A stretch of DNA of 64,000 nucleotides from Halovenus aranensis (GCF_900100385.1 NZ_FNFC01000013.1:1-64000); one strand, 5' to 3'. Numbered from the stretch's first letter, positions 8,606 through 17,538 are shown. Notes: generated by a model from the letters alone, not told the origin. Program-made: numbers and translations.

Positions 8606-9661
8606 ATGCGCACAGCAATCCTCCGCGAGTACGGCCAGCCGCTGGATATCACCACAGTCCCAGCCCCCGAACCAGACCCCGACGGCGTGGTCGTCGAAAT
8701 CGAGGCCTGTGGGCTCTGCCGGAGCGACTGGCACGCCTGGCAGGGCCACGGCGAGTGGAACGACGACCAGGTCCCGACCGGGCAGGTACTCGGCCACGAA
8801 CCCGCCGGGACCGTCGCCGCCGTCGGTGACCACGTCGAACGGTTCGCGGTCGGAGACTGCGTGGTAGTGCCCTTCTCACTGGGTGACGGCACCTGTCACA
8901 ACTGTCGGTCGGGCCACGGCAACGTCTGTGAGAACGGCCTCGCGCTGGGGTTCGAACCCGACGCACCCGGTGCCTTCGCCGAACAGGTCGCCGTCCCCGA
9001 GGCCGACTACAATCTCGTCCGCTTGCCGGAGGAACTCGACCCGCGCGATGCGGCCGTGCTCGGCTGTCGGTACATGACGGCCTACCACGGGCTCGTCGAC
9101 CGAGCGGGAATCGAAAGTGGCGATTGGCTGGCCGTCCATGGCTGTGGCGGCGTTGGCCTCTCGGCGGTCCAGCTCGGTGACGCTCTCGGCGCTCGCGTCG
9201 TCGCGGTCGACCCGAGTCAGGCCGCCAGAGACCGCGCCCGCGACCTCGGCGCACAGACAGCTATCGACCCCGAAGAGACCGACCCGGTGGCGGCGATACG
9301 CGACCAGACCGGTGGCGCGGACCTCTCGGTCGATGCGCTGGGTATCGCCGAGACGTGTCAGAACTCGGTTCGGTGTCTCCGCGAGCGAGGGACACATCTC
9401 CAGCTCGGACTGACGACCGACGCCGAGCGCGGCGAAGTCGCCCTGCCGACCGACTGGATGACCCGCTGGGAGATTTCGTTCCTCGGCTCGCGCGGGATGC
9501 CGCCCACGCAGTACGGCGCACTGTTCGACGTTATCGCCGCAAGCGATATCGACCCCGGCGCGCTGGTCGGGCGCGAAATTGGACTCGAGGCCGTCTCCGA
9601 CCGACTGGCCGCGATGGGGAGCTACGAAACCGCAGGTGTCGAGGTCATCACGTCGTTTTGA
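8606..9661 (+). CDS. Zinc-dependent alcohol dehydrogenase (MDR family)
   Basis: A 351-residue medium-chain dehydrogenase. The catalytic-zinc region shows CGLCRSDWHAW near residue 37 and LGHEP near 62. The structural-zinc cysteines appear as CHNCRSGHGNVC near 95-106. The Rossmann nucleotide-binding stretch is VHGCGGVGLSAVQLG near 175, followed by VVAVDPS, an acidic residue suggesting NAD(H). Such enzymes oxidise alcohols to aldehydes or the reverse; the substrate is not predicted. A TATA-like GATATTTAGG sits about 35 nt upstream, so it is probably monocistronic. Confidence 0.88.
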   Translation: MRTAILREYGQPLDITTVPAPEPDPDGVVVEIEACGLCRSDWHAWQGHGEWNDDQVPTGQVLGHEPAGTVAAVGDHVERFAVGDCVVVPFSLGDGTCHNCRSGHGNVCENGLALGFEPDAPGAFAEQVAVPEADYNLVRLPEELDPRDAAVLGCRYMTAYHGLVDRAGIESGDWLAVHGCGGVGLSAVQLGDALGARVVAVDPSQAARDRARDLGAQTAIDPEETDPVAAIRDQTGGADLSVDALGIAETCQNSVRCLRERGTHLQLGLTTDAERGEVALPTDWMTRWEISFLGSRGMPPTQYGALFDVIAASDIDPGALVGREIGLEAVSDRLAAMGSYETAGVEVITSF

Positions 9662-9918
9662 GCCACAACGGGCATATGGAGGCCTTACACGGCTAGAACG
9701 CGGTCAGTACAGCCATCTTTTTCATCGTCGCCTTTCCTCGCTCGCTCCGCTCGCTGCGGGAACGCTCCTTGAAAAACATGGGTGAAAAAGGCCGACGACT
9801 CGTCACTGCGTTCCTCGTCGTCGGTGAAACGCCTCGCTTCGCTCGGCGTACGCTGCGATACCGGATCACTCAATATACACCGCTATCGACCGCTTGAAAT
9901 CAGGTTTCTGACACGCTG
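9662..9918. other. Intergenic spacer with repeat-like sequence
   Basis: No full-length gene is seen. The stretch is unlike its surroundings: it has CTCGCTCGCTCCGCTCGCTG-like repeats and several short palindromes. On the minus strand, 9779-9693 is a 28-codon frame rich in Ser-Glu-Arg that ends KKMAVLTAF. I recall such tails recurring at many haloarchaeal loci, which would make this a dispersed repeat rather than a gene. Confidence 0.4.
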
Positions 9919-10416
9919 CTACAACAGGAACTGCTCTGTATCGGCGCTCATGTCGGTGAACTCGTCGGCGGCCTCGACGAGGGTGTCGGCCGCGGACTCC
10001 TCGAAACAGCAGACCTCGACCCGGACGCCTTCGTGCTGGAGGTGCCGGACCAGCCGGGTGAAGTCGCCGTCACCGGTACAGAGGACAATCGTATCGACGT
10101 GATTCGCCAGCGTGACCGCATCGAGGCTGATGCCCACGTCCCAGTCGGCCTTCTTCGAGCCGTCGGCGAACGTGCGGATGTCTTTGATACGGGTCTCGAA
10201 GCCGATGTCGACGAGCGCGTCGAAAAACGATTCCTCTTCCTCGGCGTCGGCACGGATGACGTACGCGATAGCACGCGTCAGCCGCCGGTCGTCGACCGCG
10301 TCGTCGAGCAAGGCTGTGTAGTCGATATTTCGGGAGTAAATGCTCTGTGCGGAGTGATAGAGGTTCTGTGAATCCGCCAACACTGCGACTCGTTGTGCCG
10401 GATGAATCTCGCTCAT
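9919..10416 (-). CDS. NYN-domain (LabA/PIN-like) putative ribonuclease
   Basis: 165 residues of the NYN/LabA-like branch of the PIN nuclease superfamily. The acidic active-site positions are visible as the Asp in VAVLADSQNLYHSA (residue ~15), the Asp in KKADWDVGISLDAV, and the Asp residues in LCTGDGDFTRLVRHLQ. These proteins bind Mg2+ and are predicted RNases; partners in archaea are unknown. The start ATG 10416 begins MSEIHPAQRV; the open frame upstream of it is not protein-like. It is followed downstream by the repeat-like spacer. Confidence 0.88.
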   Translation of the reverse strand: MSEIHPAQRVAVLADSQNLYHSAQSIYSRNIDYTALLDDAVDDRRLTRAIAYVIRADAEEEESFFDALVDIGFETRIKDIRTFADGSKKADWDVGISLDAVTLANHVDTIVLCTGDGDFTRLVRHLQHEGVRVEVCCFEESAADTLVEAADEFTDMSADTEQFLL

Positions 10417-10459
10417 ACCAGTTCGTGGACCGGCGAGGATAAAAGGCGTTGTCCACCGC

Positions 10460-11314
10460 CTACATCGAGCGGAGGCGTTCGATGCGCTTCTCGGTCGGCG
10501 GGTGGCTCGCGAACAGCGTCGCAAAGAGACCGCGCTCGCCACCGAAGATGCAGAGGGCGCTGACGCTCTCCTCTGCTTTCATCTCCTTACCCTGGGCACC
10601 GGTACTAATTTTCTCCAGTGCGCGGGCCATCGCGTCGGGATTGCGTGTGTGCTCGGCGGCGTCTGCATCGGCCACGTACTCGCGGTATCGCGAGATAGCC
10701 ATCAGGAACACCGTCACAATCATCTGGGCGACCATGCTGGCGAAGTAGCCGACCATGATGCTTGCAATGTCATTCTCGCCGCGGAAAGCGACGACGACGT
10801 AAGTGACCCAGCCAACGAGGGCGGCGATAGACTGGCCCATCACCATCATCACCGTGTCGCGGTTGTCGAGGTGGGCCAGTTCGTGTGCGATGACGCCCTC
10901 GAGCTCGTCGTGGTCGAGCAGCTCGATAATTTCTGCCGAGATGACGACGATGCCGTCTGCCCGCCGGCCGACAGCGAAGGCGTTTGGCATTCCCATATCG
11001 GCGACCATCAGCTTGGGTTTATCGAGGTCCATCTCGTCACAGAGGCGCTCGGTCGAGCGGTGTATCTCGTCGAAGCGATACCCCGCTTCGGGCCGCTCTG
11101 GCATCTCCTCGGCACCGACGCCACGGACTGCGGACCACCGACCGAACTTGTAGAGGATGAACGGGTAGCCCACCATCCCGAGGCTTAACAGAATCAACAC
11201 TGGCGCCCCTGTACCGTAGGCGGCCAAGACGAATCCGGCGACGGCCAGATAGAGACCGAAGAGAATGGTCCCGACGACCGCCATCCGGATTCTAAGTTGT
11301 GTGTGTCCTACCAT
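10460..11314 (-). CDS. htpX: HtpX-like membrane zinc metalloprotease
   Basis: 284 residues. Two N-terminal transmembrane segments are followed by the peptidase M48 zinc site HELAH near residues 138-142 (EGVIAHELAHLDNRD), two more hydrophobic segments, and a downstream glutamate in SRYREYVADADAAE. The C-terminus ends LFASHPPTEKRIERL, as in HtpX. It probably degrades misfolded membrane proteins at the cytoplasmic face. ATG 11314 is preferred to ATG 11338 because it gives the typical short start. It is divergent from the dap operon and downstream of nothing obvious in its own direction. Confidence 0.9.
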   Translation of the reverse strand: MVGHTQLRIRMAVVGTILFGLYLAVAGFVLAAYGTGAPVLILLSLGMVGYPFILYKFGRWSAVRGVGAEEMPERPEAGYRFDEIHRSTERLCDEMDLDKPKLMVADMGMPNAFAVGRRADGIVVISAEIIELLDHDELEGVIAHELAHLDNRDTVMMVMGQSIAALVGWVTYVVVAFRGENDIASIMVGYFASMVAQMIVTVFLMAISRYREYVADADAAEHTRNPDAMARALEKISTGAQGKEMKAEESVSALCIFGGERGLFATLFASHPPTEKRIERLRSM

Positions 11315-11486
11315 CAGAGGGGGATATGATGCCGGCACTCAAAAAGGAACCGCTCGCCGGTATCTCGGACGGGCGCCGTCGACCGACGAGGCGTCGCTAC
11401 CGTTCTCGCGACGGTGAGTCACAACAGGTAAGTTCCTGGGATACGCCATCACGAGTATGCAACGCGCCGCGTGTCTCTCCGGAGTC

Positions 11487-11553
11487 GCCGGGTCTGACAG
11501 CGGCGTGCGTGCCGACTCGAAAGCTAAACGTCCGCAGTGAGTCGGCTCCCGGC
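11487..11553 (+). other. Nested inverted repeats upstream of dapA
   Basis: An 8-bp stem (11511-11518 with 11539-11546) sits inside a 6-bp outer pair (11487-11492 with 11548-11553), so the 3' halves are almost contiguous. A TATA-like GCTAAA lies within the loop. This could be an RNA hairpin in a dap leader or a regulator site. There is no known archaeal lysine riboswitch to compare with. Confidence 0.3.
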
Positions 11554-11627
11554 AGGCCTGGCACGCCTGTCGCGGGTCACCTTTCTCGACGCGAGCAGTT
11601 CCCAACTGACCCACACTATCCAGACAC

Positions 11628-12539
11628 ATGACACAATCCACTGCGGACGCGACGCTCACCGGCGTGTATCCGGCGATGTGCACGCCGTTTCACGACGATG
11701 GAAGTATCGATTTCGACCAGTTACGAACCGACGCACAGCGACTCGAAGCGGCGGGCGTCGACGGCCTCGTTCCCATGGGGTCGACCGGCGAGTCTGCCAC
11801 GGTCAGCCACGACGAACACGTCGAGGTAATCGAGGCGGTCGTCGGGGCCGTCGACGTGCCCGTGGTCGCGGGGGCGGGCTCGAACAACACGAGCGAAGCA
11901 CTCTCACTCTCCCGGCGAGCCGCCGACGCTGGCGCTGACGCGCTCTTGCTCATCTCGCCGTACTACAACCGACCCCAACAGCGCGGCCTCCGCGAGCACT
12001 ACGAGACGATTGCCGACGCCATCGACCTCCCGCAGATTGTCTACAACGTCCCCTCGCGGACGGGTCGCAACCTCGACCCCGAGACAGTCGTCGAGCTGGC
12101 AGAACACGAACGCATCCAGGGGTACAAGGCCGCCGGCGGCGACCTCGGACAGGTCGGCCACATAATCGAACGAACCCGCGACGAGCAGTTCGACGTGCTC
12201 TCGGGCAACGACGCCGAGACGCTCCCGATACTCTCGATGGGTGGCACGGGCTGTATCAGCGTCGCCGCGAACGTCGAACCCCGACGACTCTGTGCCCTCG
12301 TCGGTGCCGCACGGAGCGGTGATTACGACCGGGCCCGACAGCTCCACCACGACCTCGGCCCACTCTTTCGGGCACTGTTTATCGAGACCAATCCCGTTCC
12401 GGTCAAGGCCGCGATGGCAATCAGCGGTCACGGGAATGGCAACCTCCGGCAGCCGCTCGCTGAACTCGCCGAGGAACACAGAGAACCGCTCGAATCGGTC
12501 CTCGACCGGTACGAACCCCTGCCAGGGGGTGAGAACTGA
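11628..12539 (+). CDS. dapA: 4-Hydroxy-tetrahydrodipicolinate synthase
   Basis: 303 residues, family-typical length. Condenses pyruvate with aspartate semialdehyde, the first committed step of diaminopimelate/lysine synthesis. Motifs are GSTGESATVS near residue 47, YNVPSRTGRNL near 138, and the Schiff-base lysine at about 167 in GYKAAGGDLG. It opens a four-gene operon in which each stop overlaps the next start: here TGATG at 12537-12541. The gap upstream is ~310 nt to htpX and contains the nested inverted repeats. Related aldolases of the NAL subgroup are possible in principle, but the dapB-dapD-lysA context settles the assignment. Confidence 0.95.
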   Translation: MTQSTADATLTGVYPAMCTPFHDDGSIDFDQLRTDAQRLEAAGVDGLVPMGSTGESATVSHDEHVEVIEAVVGAVDVPVVAGAGSNNTSEALSLSRRAADAGADALLLISPYYNRPQQRGLREHYETIADAIDLPQIVYNVPSRTGRNLDPETVVELAEHERIQGYKAAGGDLGQVGHIIERTRDEQFDVLSGNDAETLPILSMGGTGCISVAANVEPRRLCALVGAARSGDYDRARQLHHDLGPLFRALFIETNPVPVKAAMAISGHGNGNLRQPLAELAEEHREPLESVLDRYEPLPGGEN

Positions 12540-13312
12540 TGGTGACACGGCTCGCGCTCAACGGCGCGACCGGACGAATGGGGACAACAGTTCGGGATGC
12601 GGCGGGGGCGCGCGAGGCCCTCTCGGCCGTTTTGGGGGTCGCTCCCGAGGCTGACGGGGAGCTGGTCGTGACACCGACCGAGCGCCGCGATGCACTCGTC
12701 GCTCACGACGTGGACGTCGTCGTCGACTTCTCGACTGCCAAGGCGGTGCCGGCGCTGGCCCAGGACTGTGCCGACGCCGAGGTCGCACTCGTCAGCGGGA
12801 CGACGGGGCTCGGAGACTCGGCTCTCGATGCCATCGAGGCCGCGAGTGCGGAGATACCGGTGGTACACGCCCGGAACTTCTCGCAGGGCATCGTCGCCCT
12901 CCGACGCGCTCTCGACGCGGCACTCGACGCTGTCGGCGACTACGACATCGAGGTGGCAGAGACACACCACCGCGGCAAGCAAGACGCCCCGAGCGGGACC
13001 GCGACGACACTCGTCGAGACCGTGACCGACCATCGCACGGTCGAGACCGTCAACGGCCGAGCTGGCACACACGTTCGCGGCGAGACGGAGGTCGGGGTCC
13101 ACTCTCGCCGTGCGGGCAACGTCCGTGGCGAACACGAGGTGATGCTCGCCGATAACGACGAGGTACTGAGGCTCTGCCACCGGGCCGAAGACCGTAGCGT
13201 CTTCGCGGCTGGTGCACTCACGGCGGCAGACTGGCTCGCCGGCCGCGACCCCGGCCGGTACGATATCGAAGACGTACTCACGGGCAACGAAGACGACTCT
13301 GACAGCCAATGA
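12539..13312 (+). CDS. dapB: 4-Hydroxy-tetrahydrodipicolinate reductase
   Basis: 257 residues. Reduces the DapA product to tetrahydrodipicolinate with NAD(P)H. The N-terminal dinucleotide motif is NGATGRMG (residues about 7-14), and the substrate-binding signature is THHRGKQDAPSGTA near residue 142. The start codon overlaps the dapA stop (TGATG) and the stop overlaps the dapD start (ATGA at 13309-13312), indicating tight translational coupling. Confidence 0.95.
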   Translation: MVTRLALNGATGRMGTTVRDAAGAREALSAVLGVAPEADGELVVTPTERRDALVAHDVDVVVDFSTAKAVPALAQDCADAEVALVSGTTGLGDSALDAIEAASAEIPVVHARNFSQGIVALRRALDAALDAVGDYDIEVAETHHRGKQDAPSGTATTLVETVTDHRTVETVNGRAGTHVRGETEVGVHSRRAGNVRGEHEVMLADNDEVLRLCHRAEDRSVFAAGALTAADWLAGRDPGRYDIEDVLTGNEDDSDSQ

Positions 13313-14139
13313 CAGCACTCGAATCTGACATCACAGGCCTCTGGAGGCGGTACAGCGAGGGAGATATCGACGCGAGCACCGACGACCTGGACACACTCGA
13401 TGCGTTTCTGGACGCACTCAAAGCCGGCGAGGTTCGGGCCGCCGAACCCGTCGACGGCGAGTGGCAGGCAAACGAGTGGGTCAAGCAAGGTGTCTTGCTC
13501 ACGTTCGGACTGCGAGAGATTTCCCAGTGGGAGTACGGCCACACCTACAACGATGTACTCCCGCTCGCGGACACCGACTCGTTCGCGGAGCGAGGCACCC
13601 GAAACACGCCAGACGGCACCGTTGTCCGCCGGGGGGCACACGTCGGGAGTGACGTGATTCTGATGAGTCCGTCTTTTCTCAACATCGGCGCGTACGTCGG
13701 CGACGGGACGCTCGTCGATTCCTGTGACACCGTCGGCTCCTGTGCACAGGTGGGGTCGGACGTGAAACTCGGCGCGAACGCCCTCGTCGGCGGGGTCCTC
13801 GAACCCGTCGAGGAGACACCAGTCGTCATCGAAGACGGCGTCACCCTCGGGGCCGGCTGTCGCGTCACCTCAGGGTTCGTCGTCGGCGCGGACTGTGTCG
13901 TCGGCGAGAACACACTGCTGACGCCACGGATTCCGGTGTACGACCTCGTCGACGAGGAAATCCGCTACGGTCGGCTTCCCCCCGAACGACGCGCCTTTAC
14001 CCGATACGTCGAGTCGTCGCTCGGCGACCACGACCTGTTCGAGGGCGGTGCCTACAAGCCCGCGGTCGTGGCGACGGCACTGGGCGAGGAGACCGTCGAG
14101 GCCGTCGAACGGGAGGACACTCTCCGGGAGCAATCATGA
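13309..14139 (+). CDS. dapD: Tetrahydrodipicolinate N-succinyltransferase
   Basis: 276 residues with the left-handed beta-helix hexapeptide pattern in the middle (short repeats such as NIGAYVGDGTLVDS and VGSDVKLGANALVGG). Uses succinyl-CoA to succinylate tetrahydrodipicolinate, so the organism would use the succinylase branch, which further requires DapC, DapE and DapF. DapD is a trimer in other organisms. It overlaps dapB and lysA by four bases on each side. Confidence 0.92.
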   Translation: MTALESDITGLWRRYSEGDIDASTDDLDTLDAFLDALKAGEVRAAEPVDGEWQANEWVKQGVLLTFGLREISQWEYGHTYNDVLPLADTDSFAERGTRNTPDGTVVRRGAHVGSDVILMSPSFLNIGAYVGDGTLVDSCDTVGSCAQVGSDVKLGANALVGGVLEPVEETPVVIEDGVTLGAGCRVTSGFVVGADCVVGENTLLTPRIPVYDLVDEEIRYGRLPPERRAFTRYVESSLGDHDLFEGGAYKPAVVATALGEETVEAVEREDTLREQS

Positions 14140-15371
14140 CCACTGGGCCACGCGTTCGGCGGCTCGCCGACTGGGACGACGACCGCTTGCTCGCCCTCGC
14201 TGCCGAGCACGGGACGCCGCTGTACGTCCAGGACCTTGGCCGGGTCCGCGAGAACTACCGGCGAGTCGAGCGTGCCTTCCCCGACGCGTCGGTCATGTAC
14301 GCCGCCAAGGCTCACACCGGCCGCGCCGTCCTCTCGACGCTGCTCGACGCCGGCGCGAACATCGAGTGTGCCGCACGCGGCGAGTTACAGCGGGCAATCG
14401 AGGCCGGCGCGGACCCGAACACCCTCCAGTACACCGCGGTCAATCCTCCGGACGCAGACCTCGCGTATGCCGCCGACATCGGGGCCCACCATCCAGGGCT
14501 GACAGTTACTGCCGGCGCGACGGACACCTTCGACCGCCTCGCAGAGCGGGGCTACGACGGGCGCGTCGCCATCCGCGTCAACCCCGGCATCGGCACCGGT
14601 CACCACGAGAAAGTCGCGACCGGTGCGGACGCGAAGTTCGGTATCCCGGCTGCCCGTGTCGGTGAGGTCGCGGCCGACGTTGCCGAACGATTCGACCTCG
14701 TTGGGATACACGCCCACGTCGGCAGCGGCGTCTTGCACGAGGACCTCGACGACCACTGCCGGGCAATCGAGGTCGTCGCCGACCTCGCGCGCGAAGCGGC
14801 CGACGCGGCCGGAACCGCCCTGGAGTTCCTCGACATCGGCGGCGGCTTCGGGGTTCCGTACCGCGAGGAGACCGCCCCACTCGACATGGAAGCGGTCGGC
14901 GAGCGCGTTCGGCGGGCGGTCGGCGACCTCGAGGCGTCGCTGAAGCTCGAACCCGGACGGTACGTCGTCGCTGACGCCGGCCTCATTCTGACAACAGTGA
15001 ACACGCGCAAGGAGACGGAGACGGCGACGGTTGTCGGCGTCGACAGCTCGCTTGCGACGCTGGTCAGACCGGCGATGTTCGACGCCTACCACCCGATTCG
15101 CAACGTCAGCACACCAGAGCGCGGAGCCGAGCCGGTCTCTGTCGGCGGCCCGTGCTGTACGAGCGCCGACGTGTTCTGTACGGACCGACCACTCCCAAGG
15201 CCCGAGCGAGGGGACGTGCTGGCAGTCGGAATGGCCGGGGCATACGGCTACGAACTGGCAAACCAGTTCCACTCTCAGCCCCGCCCGGCCGAGGTCGTCA
15301 TTGACGGCGACGAGACGCGAGTGGCCCGCCGGCGAGAGACACTCACAGACGTAACACGCCTCGAAGAGTAG
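14136..15371 (+). CDS. lysA: Diaminopimelate decarboxylase
   Basis: 411 residues. PLP enzyme making lysine from meso-diaminopimelate. The PLP lysine lies in MYAAKAHTGRAVL near residue 58; HVGSG near 194, GGGFGVPY near 237 and EPGRYVVADAGLIL near 273 mark the barrel. The second-domain cysteine is seen in GPCCTSADVF, and GAYGYE is close to the C-terminus. It is the last gene of the operon. dapF and dapE, which I would expect to follow in many haloarchaea, are not there; the next gene is a membrane protein after 171 nt. Confidence 0.94.
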   Translation: MTTGPRVRRLADWDDDRLLALAAEHGTPLYVQDLGRVRENYRRVERAFPDASVMYAAKAHTGRAVLSTLLDAGANIECAARGELQRAIEAGADPNTLQYTAVNPPDADLAYAADIGAHHPGLTVTAGATDTFDRLAERGYDGRVAIRVNPGIGTGHHEKVATGADAKFGIPAARVGEVAADVAERFDLVGIHAHVGSGVLHEDLDDHCRAIEVVADLAREAADAAGTALEFLDIGGGFGVPYREETAPLDMEAVGERVRRAVGDLEASLKLEPGRYVVADAGLILTTVNTRKETETATVVGVDSSLATLVRPAMFDAYHPIRNVSTPERGAEPVSVGGPCCTSADVFCTDRPLPRPERGDVLAVGMAGAYGYELANQFHSQPRPAEVVIDGDETRVARRRETLTDVTRLEE

Positions 15372-15378
15372 ACGGCCC

Positions 15379-15418
15379 GAAACGGCTTTTATCGATAGGC
15401 CGGCGAACAAGCCGTTTC
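15379..15418 (+). terminator. Hairpin just after lysA
   Basis: A perfect 10-bp inverted repeat (15379-15388 and 15409-15418) with a 20-nt loop begins 8 nt past the lysA stop. A short T run lies at the end of the 5' arm rather than after the stem, so it is not a classical intrinsic terminator. It could instead protect or process the operon's 3' end. Confidence 0.4.
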
Positions 15419-15542
15419 CTGAGGGGCGTTCACATAGCAGCCCGAGGACGGCGTACAAGATACAGAGAGGACAGTCAGCACAGCAGTTGCGTTTCTTACA
15501 GAGAGACTTCGGTGACTGATTTATGTTCTTGTCGAATCAATT

Positions 15543-16292
15543 GTGGCTATATCTGTGATACTAACGTTGGCAATTGTGGTTCTCGTTGTGGTGGTAAGTC
15601 TGCCAATACTACTATTCGGGGGCACACACCTCTACAGAGCGTTCCGTCTCAGACAGAACGACCCGGATGATATCCAGACTGTCAGAACAGCCAGCGACGG
15701 TCTCGTCGAGTTCACCGGAACGGCGGCGGAACTCAACGGGACTGTAACAGGAAAGTACTCCGAGCAGGAATGTCTGGCGTACGCGTGGGAGCATCAGGAC
15801 AGAGACGCGGGCAACACCGGCGATAACCGGGAGTCGAACTATCATCTGGAAGACAACGGTACTGAAGGCAAACCGTTTTATGTTCGCGATGAGACCGGAA
15901 CGGTGGCGGTTGACCCCACAGGAGCGAACATCTACGGCGAGGAAGACGAGTGGAAAAACCGGGAGCGAATACACACGGAACGGCGAATCGAGGCCGACGA
16001 CCGACTCCACGTTTACGGTCACAAGCAGGATATTGTCCAGCGACGGGAGGGTCTCGGGACCGAGTCTACCTACGTCGGGAGCAACACACACGGAATGGGC
16101 AAACTCGAAAAGATACGAACTCGCCCACACCTGGCCGTGGGACACATACTGGGGATTAGTTCCGACCTACACGTCACTGTCGGGGACGAGTCAGACGCAA
16201 TCAAGCGGTTTGGTTTCATTGGTGCGTTTTTTACCGCTCTCGGCCTGGTTCAGTTCGTCGTCGCGGGATTGGTTATCTTTGCGTCTCTCTGA
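15543..16292 (+). CDS. GIDE-domain membrane protein
   Basis: 249 residues. One N-terminal transmembrane helix (about residues 5-27) and one at the C-terminus (about 226-246) flank a soluble domain. The soluble part resembles the GIDE module, first described in a mitochondrial E3 ligase (Mulan) and widespread in bacteria and archaea without the RING. The best matching block is PFYVRDETGTVAVDPTGANI near residue 110. No RING finger follows. The start is GTG 15543, with ATTTATG about 20 nt upstream. It is orientated like lysA but is probably a separate unit after the hairpin. Function unknown. Confidence 0.7.
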   Translation: MAISVILTLAIVVLVVVVSLPILLFGGTHLYRAFRLRQNDPDDIQTVRTASDGLVEFTGTAAELNGTVTGKYSEQECLAYAWEHQDRDAGNTGDNRESNYHLEDNGTEGKPFYVRDETGTVAVDPTGANIYGEEDEWKNRERIHTERRIEADDRLHVYGHKQDIVQRREGLGTESTYVGSNTHGMGKLEKIRTRPHLAVGHILGISSDLHVTVGDESDAIKRFGFIGAFFTALGLVQFVVAGLVIFASL

Positions 16293-16725
16293 TAGGTAGG
16301 GTGCGGTAAGTGTCGTCAGTTGTCCCGTCTGCTCACGACTCAACGTGTGTTGTCGTCTATCAGCCCTCGTGCCATACCCACAGCTTCGAACTGCTCGTAA
16401 CCGTCGGAACAACACGAACGAAACGCCGGGACGGTCCACTGGTATCTCGCCTGCGGACCCGTTCCAGCCGTAGTAGCCGGAATCAGTCCATATTTGGTCG
16501 GAAACACAATCTAAGAGACAATTCAAACGTTTACCGTGAGTTGTCGGTTCTCTATTCACAGCACAGTAATGATAGAAAATCGAGCAATCGTACGAGATAC
16601 ACGCCCTCCATCTTGGATACCAGTGCAAATATCATATTTATCGGGAGCGTCCTCAGTGGTCAGTCCACATCTCTACTGATCGCTTTTCGAGGAACCACAC
16701 GGAGGTGTGCTGATTCGCTACGGCG
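16293..16725. other. 433-nt convergent spacer, AT-richer, no gene seen
   Basis: The spacer lies between convergent genes and is visibly less GC-rich than the rest of the window. Long frames exist on both strands but are Ser/Arg-rich and not protein-like. No tRNA, RNase P or SRP RNA signature was recognised. A CATATTTATC box near 16634 could be a promoter of an unrecognised RNA. Confidence 0.4.
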
Positions 16726-17538
16726 TCACTCTGGAGCGGCACACTGGCCGCTGTACTCGGCGTCTTCGACCGACTCGATGCGTGGATTCTCGCCACAGAC
16801 CGGGCAGTCTGGAGCCGGCGCGACCGGCACTGTTTCGGTCTCCAGTGACTCTCCGTCGTAGACGAGCAGTCGACCGTCGAGTGTCTCACCCTGGTCGAGC
16901 AGGAGCTTCACGACCTCTGTGGCCTGTATCGCGCCGACGGTTCCCGGCAGGACGCCGAGCACGCCCGCGGTGGCACAGTCTGGGACTGCGCCGTCTGGCG
17001 GCGCTTCGGGGAAGATACAGCGATAGCAGGGCTGGCCACCCCTGAACGTCGTCACCTGGCCCTCGAAGCGGTAGACCGCCCCGTGGCTGAGGGGGATATC
17101 CGCCAGCACGCAGGCGTCGTTGAGGAGGAATCTGGTCGGGAAGTTATCCGAGGCGTCGACGACGAGGTCATGCCCCTCGACGAGGGACACGACGTTCTCG
17201 CTCGTCACACGCATTTCCCGGGGGGTCACGTCGATATCGGGGTTCAGGGCGTCGAGGAACGCGGCGGCGCTGTCGACTTTCGGGCGGCCGACGTCATCGG
17301 TGCCGTGGATGACCTGGCGCTGGAGGTTGCTCAACTCCACCGCGTCGTCGTCGGCGACGGTGAGCTGGCCGACGCCGGCGGCGGCGAGATACTGCAACAC
17401 CGGCGACCCCAGACCGCCGGCACCCACCACCAGCACTGACGAATCGAGCAGTGCCCCCTGTCCCTCGGGTCCCACGTCGTCCATGATGATGTGACGCGAG
17501 TACCGGTCGAGTTGCTCGGGGTCGAGGTCGAGGCTCAT
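16726..17538 (-). CDS. ubaA: E1-like SAMP-activating enzyme (UbaA/MoeB/ThiF family)
   Basis: 270 residues. Adenylates the C-terminal glycine of ubiquitin-like SAMP/MoaD proteins and so serves protein sampylation, molybdopterin synthesis and tRNA thiolation. The nucleotide loop GAGGLG is at residues 39-44. The presumed catalytic Cys is at 188 in PDCATAGVLG, the same number as reported for the Haloferax volcanii enzyme. Zinc cysteine pairs are CYRC at 171/174 and CPVC at 245/248. ATG 17538 begins MSLDLDPEQLDRYSRHI, the conserved E1-like start. It is divergent from the YbaK-like gene, with 92 nt between starts. Confidence 0.93.
   Translation of the reverse strand: MSLDLDPEQLDRYSRHIIMDDVGPEGQGALLDSSVLVVGAGGLGSPVLQYLAAAGVGQLTVADDDAVELSNLQRQVIHGTDDVGRPKVDSAAAFLDALNPDIDVTPREMRVTSENVVSLVEGHDLVVDASDNFPTRFLLNDACVLADIPLSHGAVYRFEGQVTTFRGGQPCYRCIFPEAPPDGAVPDCATAGVLGVLPGTVGAIQATEVVKLLLDQGETLDGRLLVYDGESLETETVPVAPAPDCPVCGENPRIESVEDAEYSGQCAAPE

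Noticed and set aside
11339-11627. Possible tRNA or other stable RNA in the htpX-dapA spacer
   Set aside because: Nested hairpins are present but no tRNA T-loop, anticodon arm or CCA-type end could be matched.
16310-16861. 183-codon plus-strand frame over the convergent spacer and the ubaA 3' end
   Set aside because: Ser/Arg-rich, no recognisable features, overlaps the confident ubaA gene.
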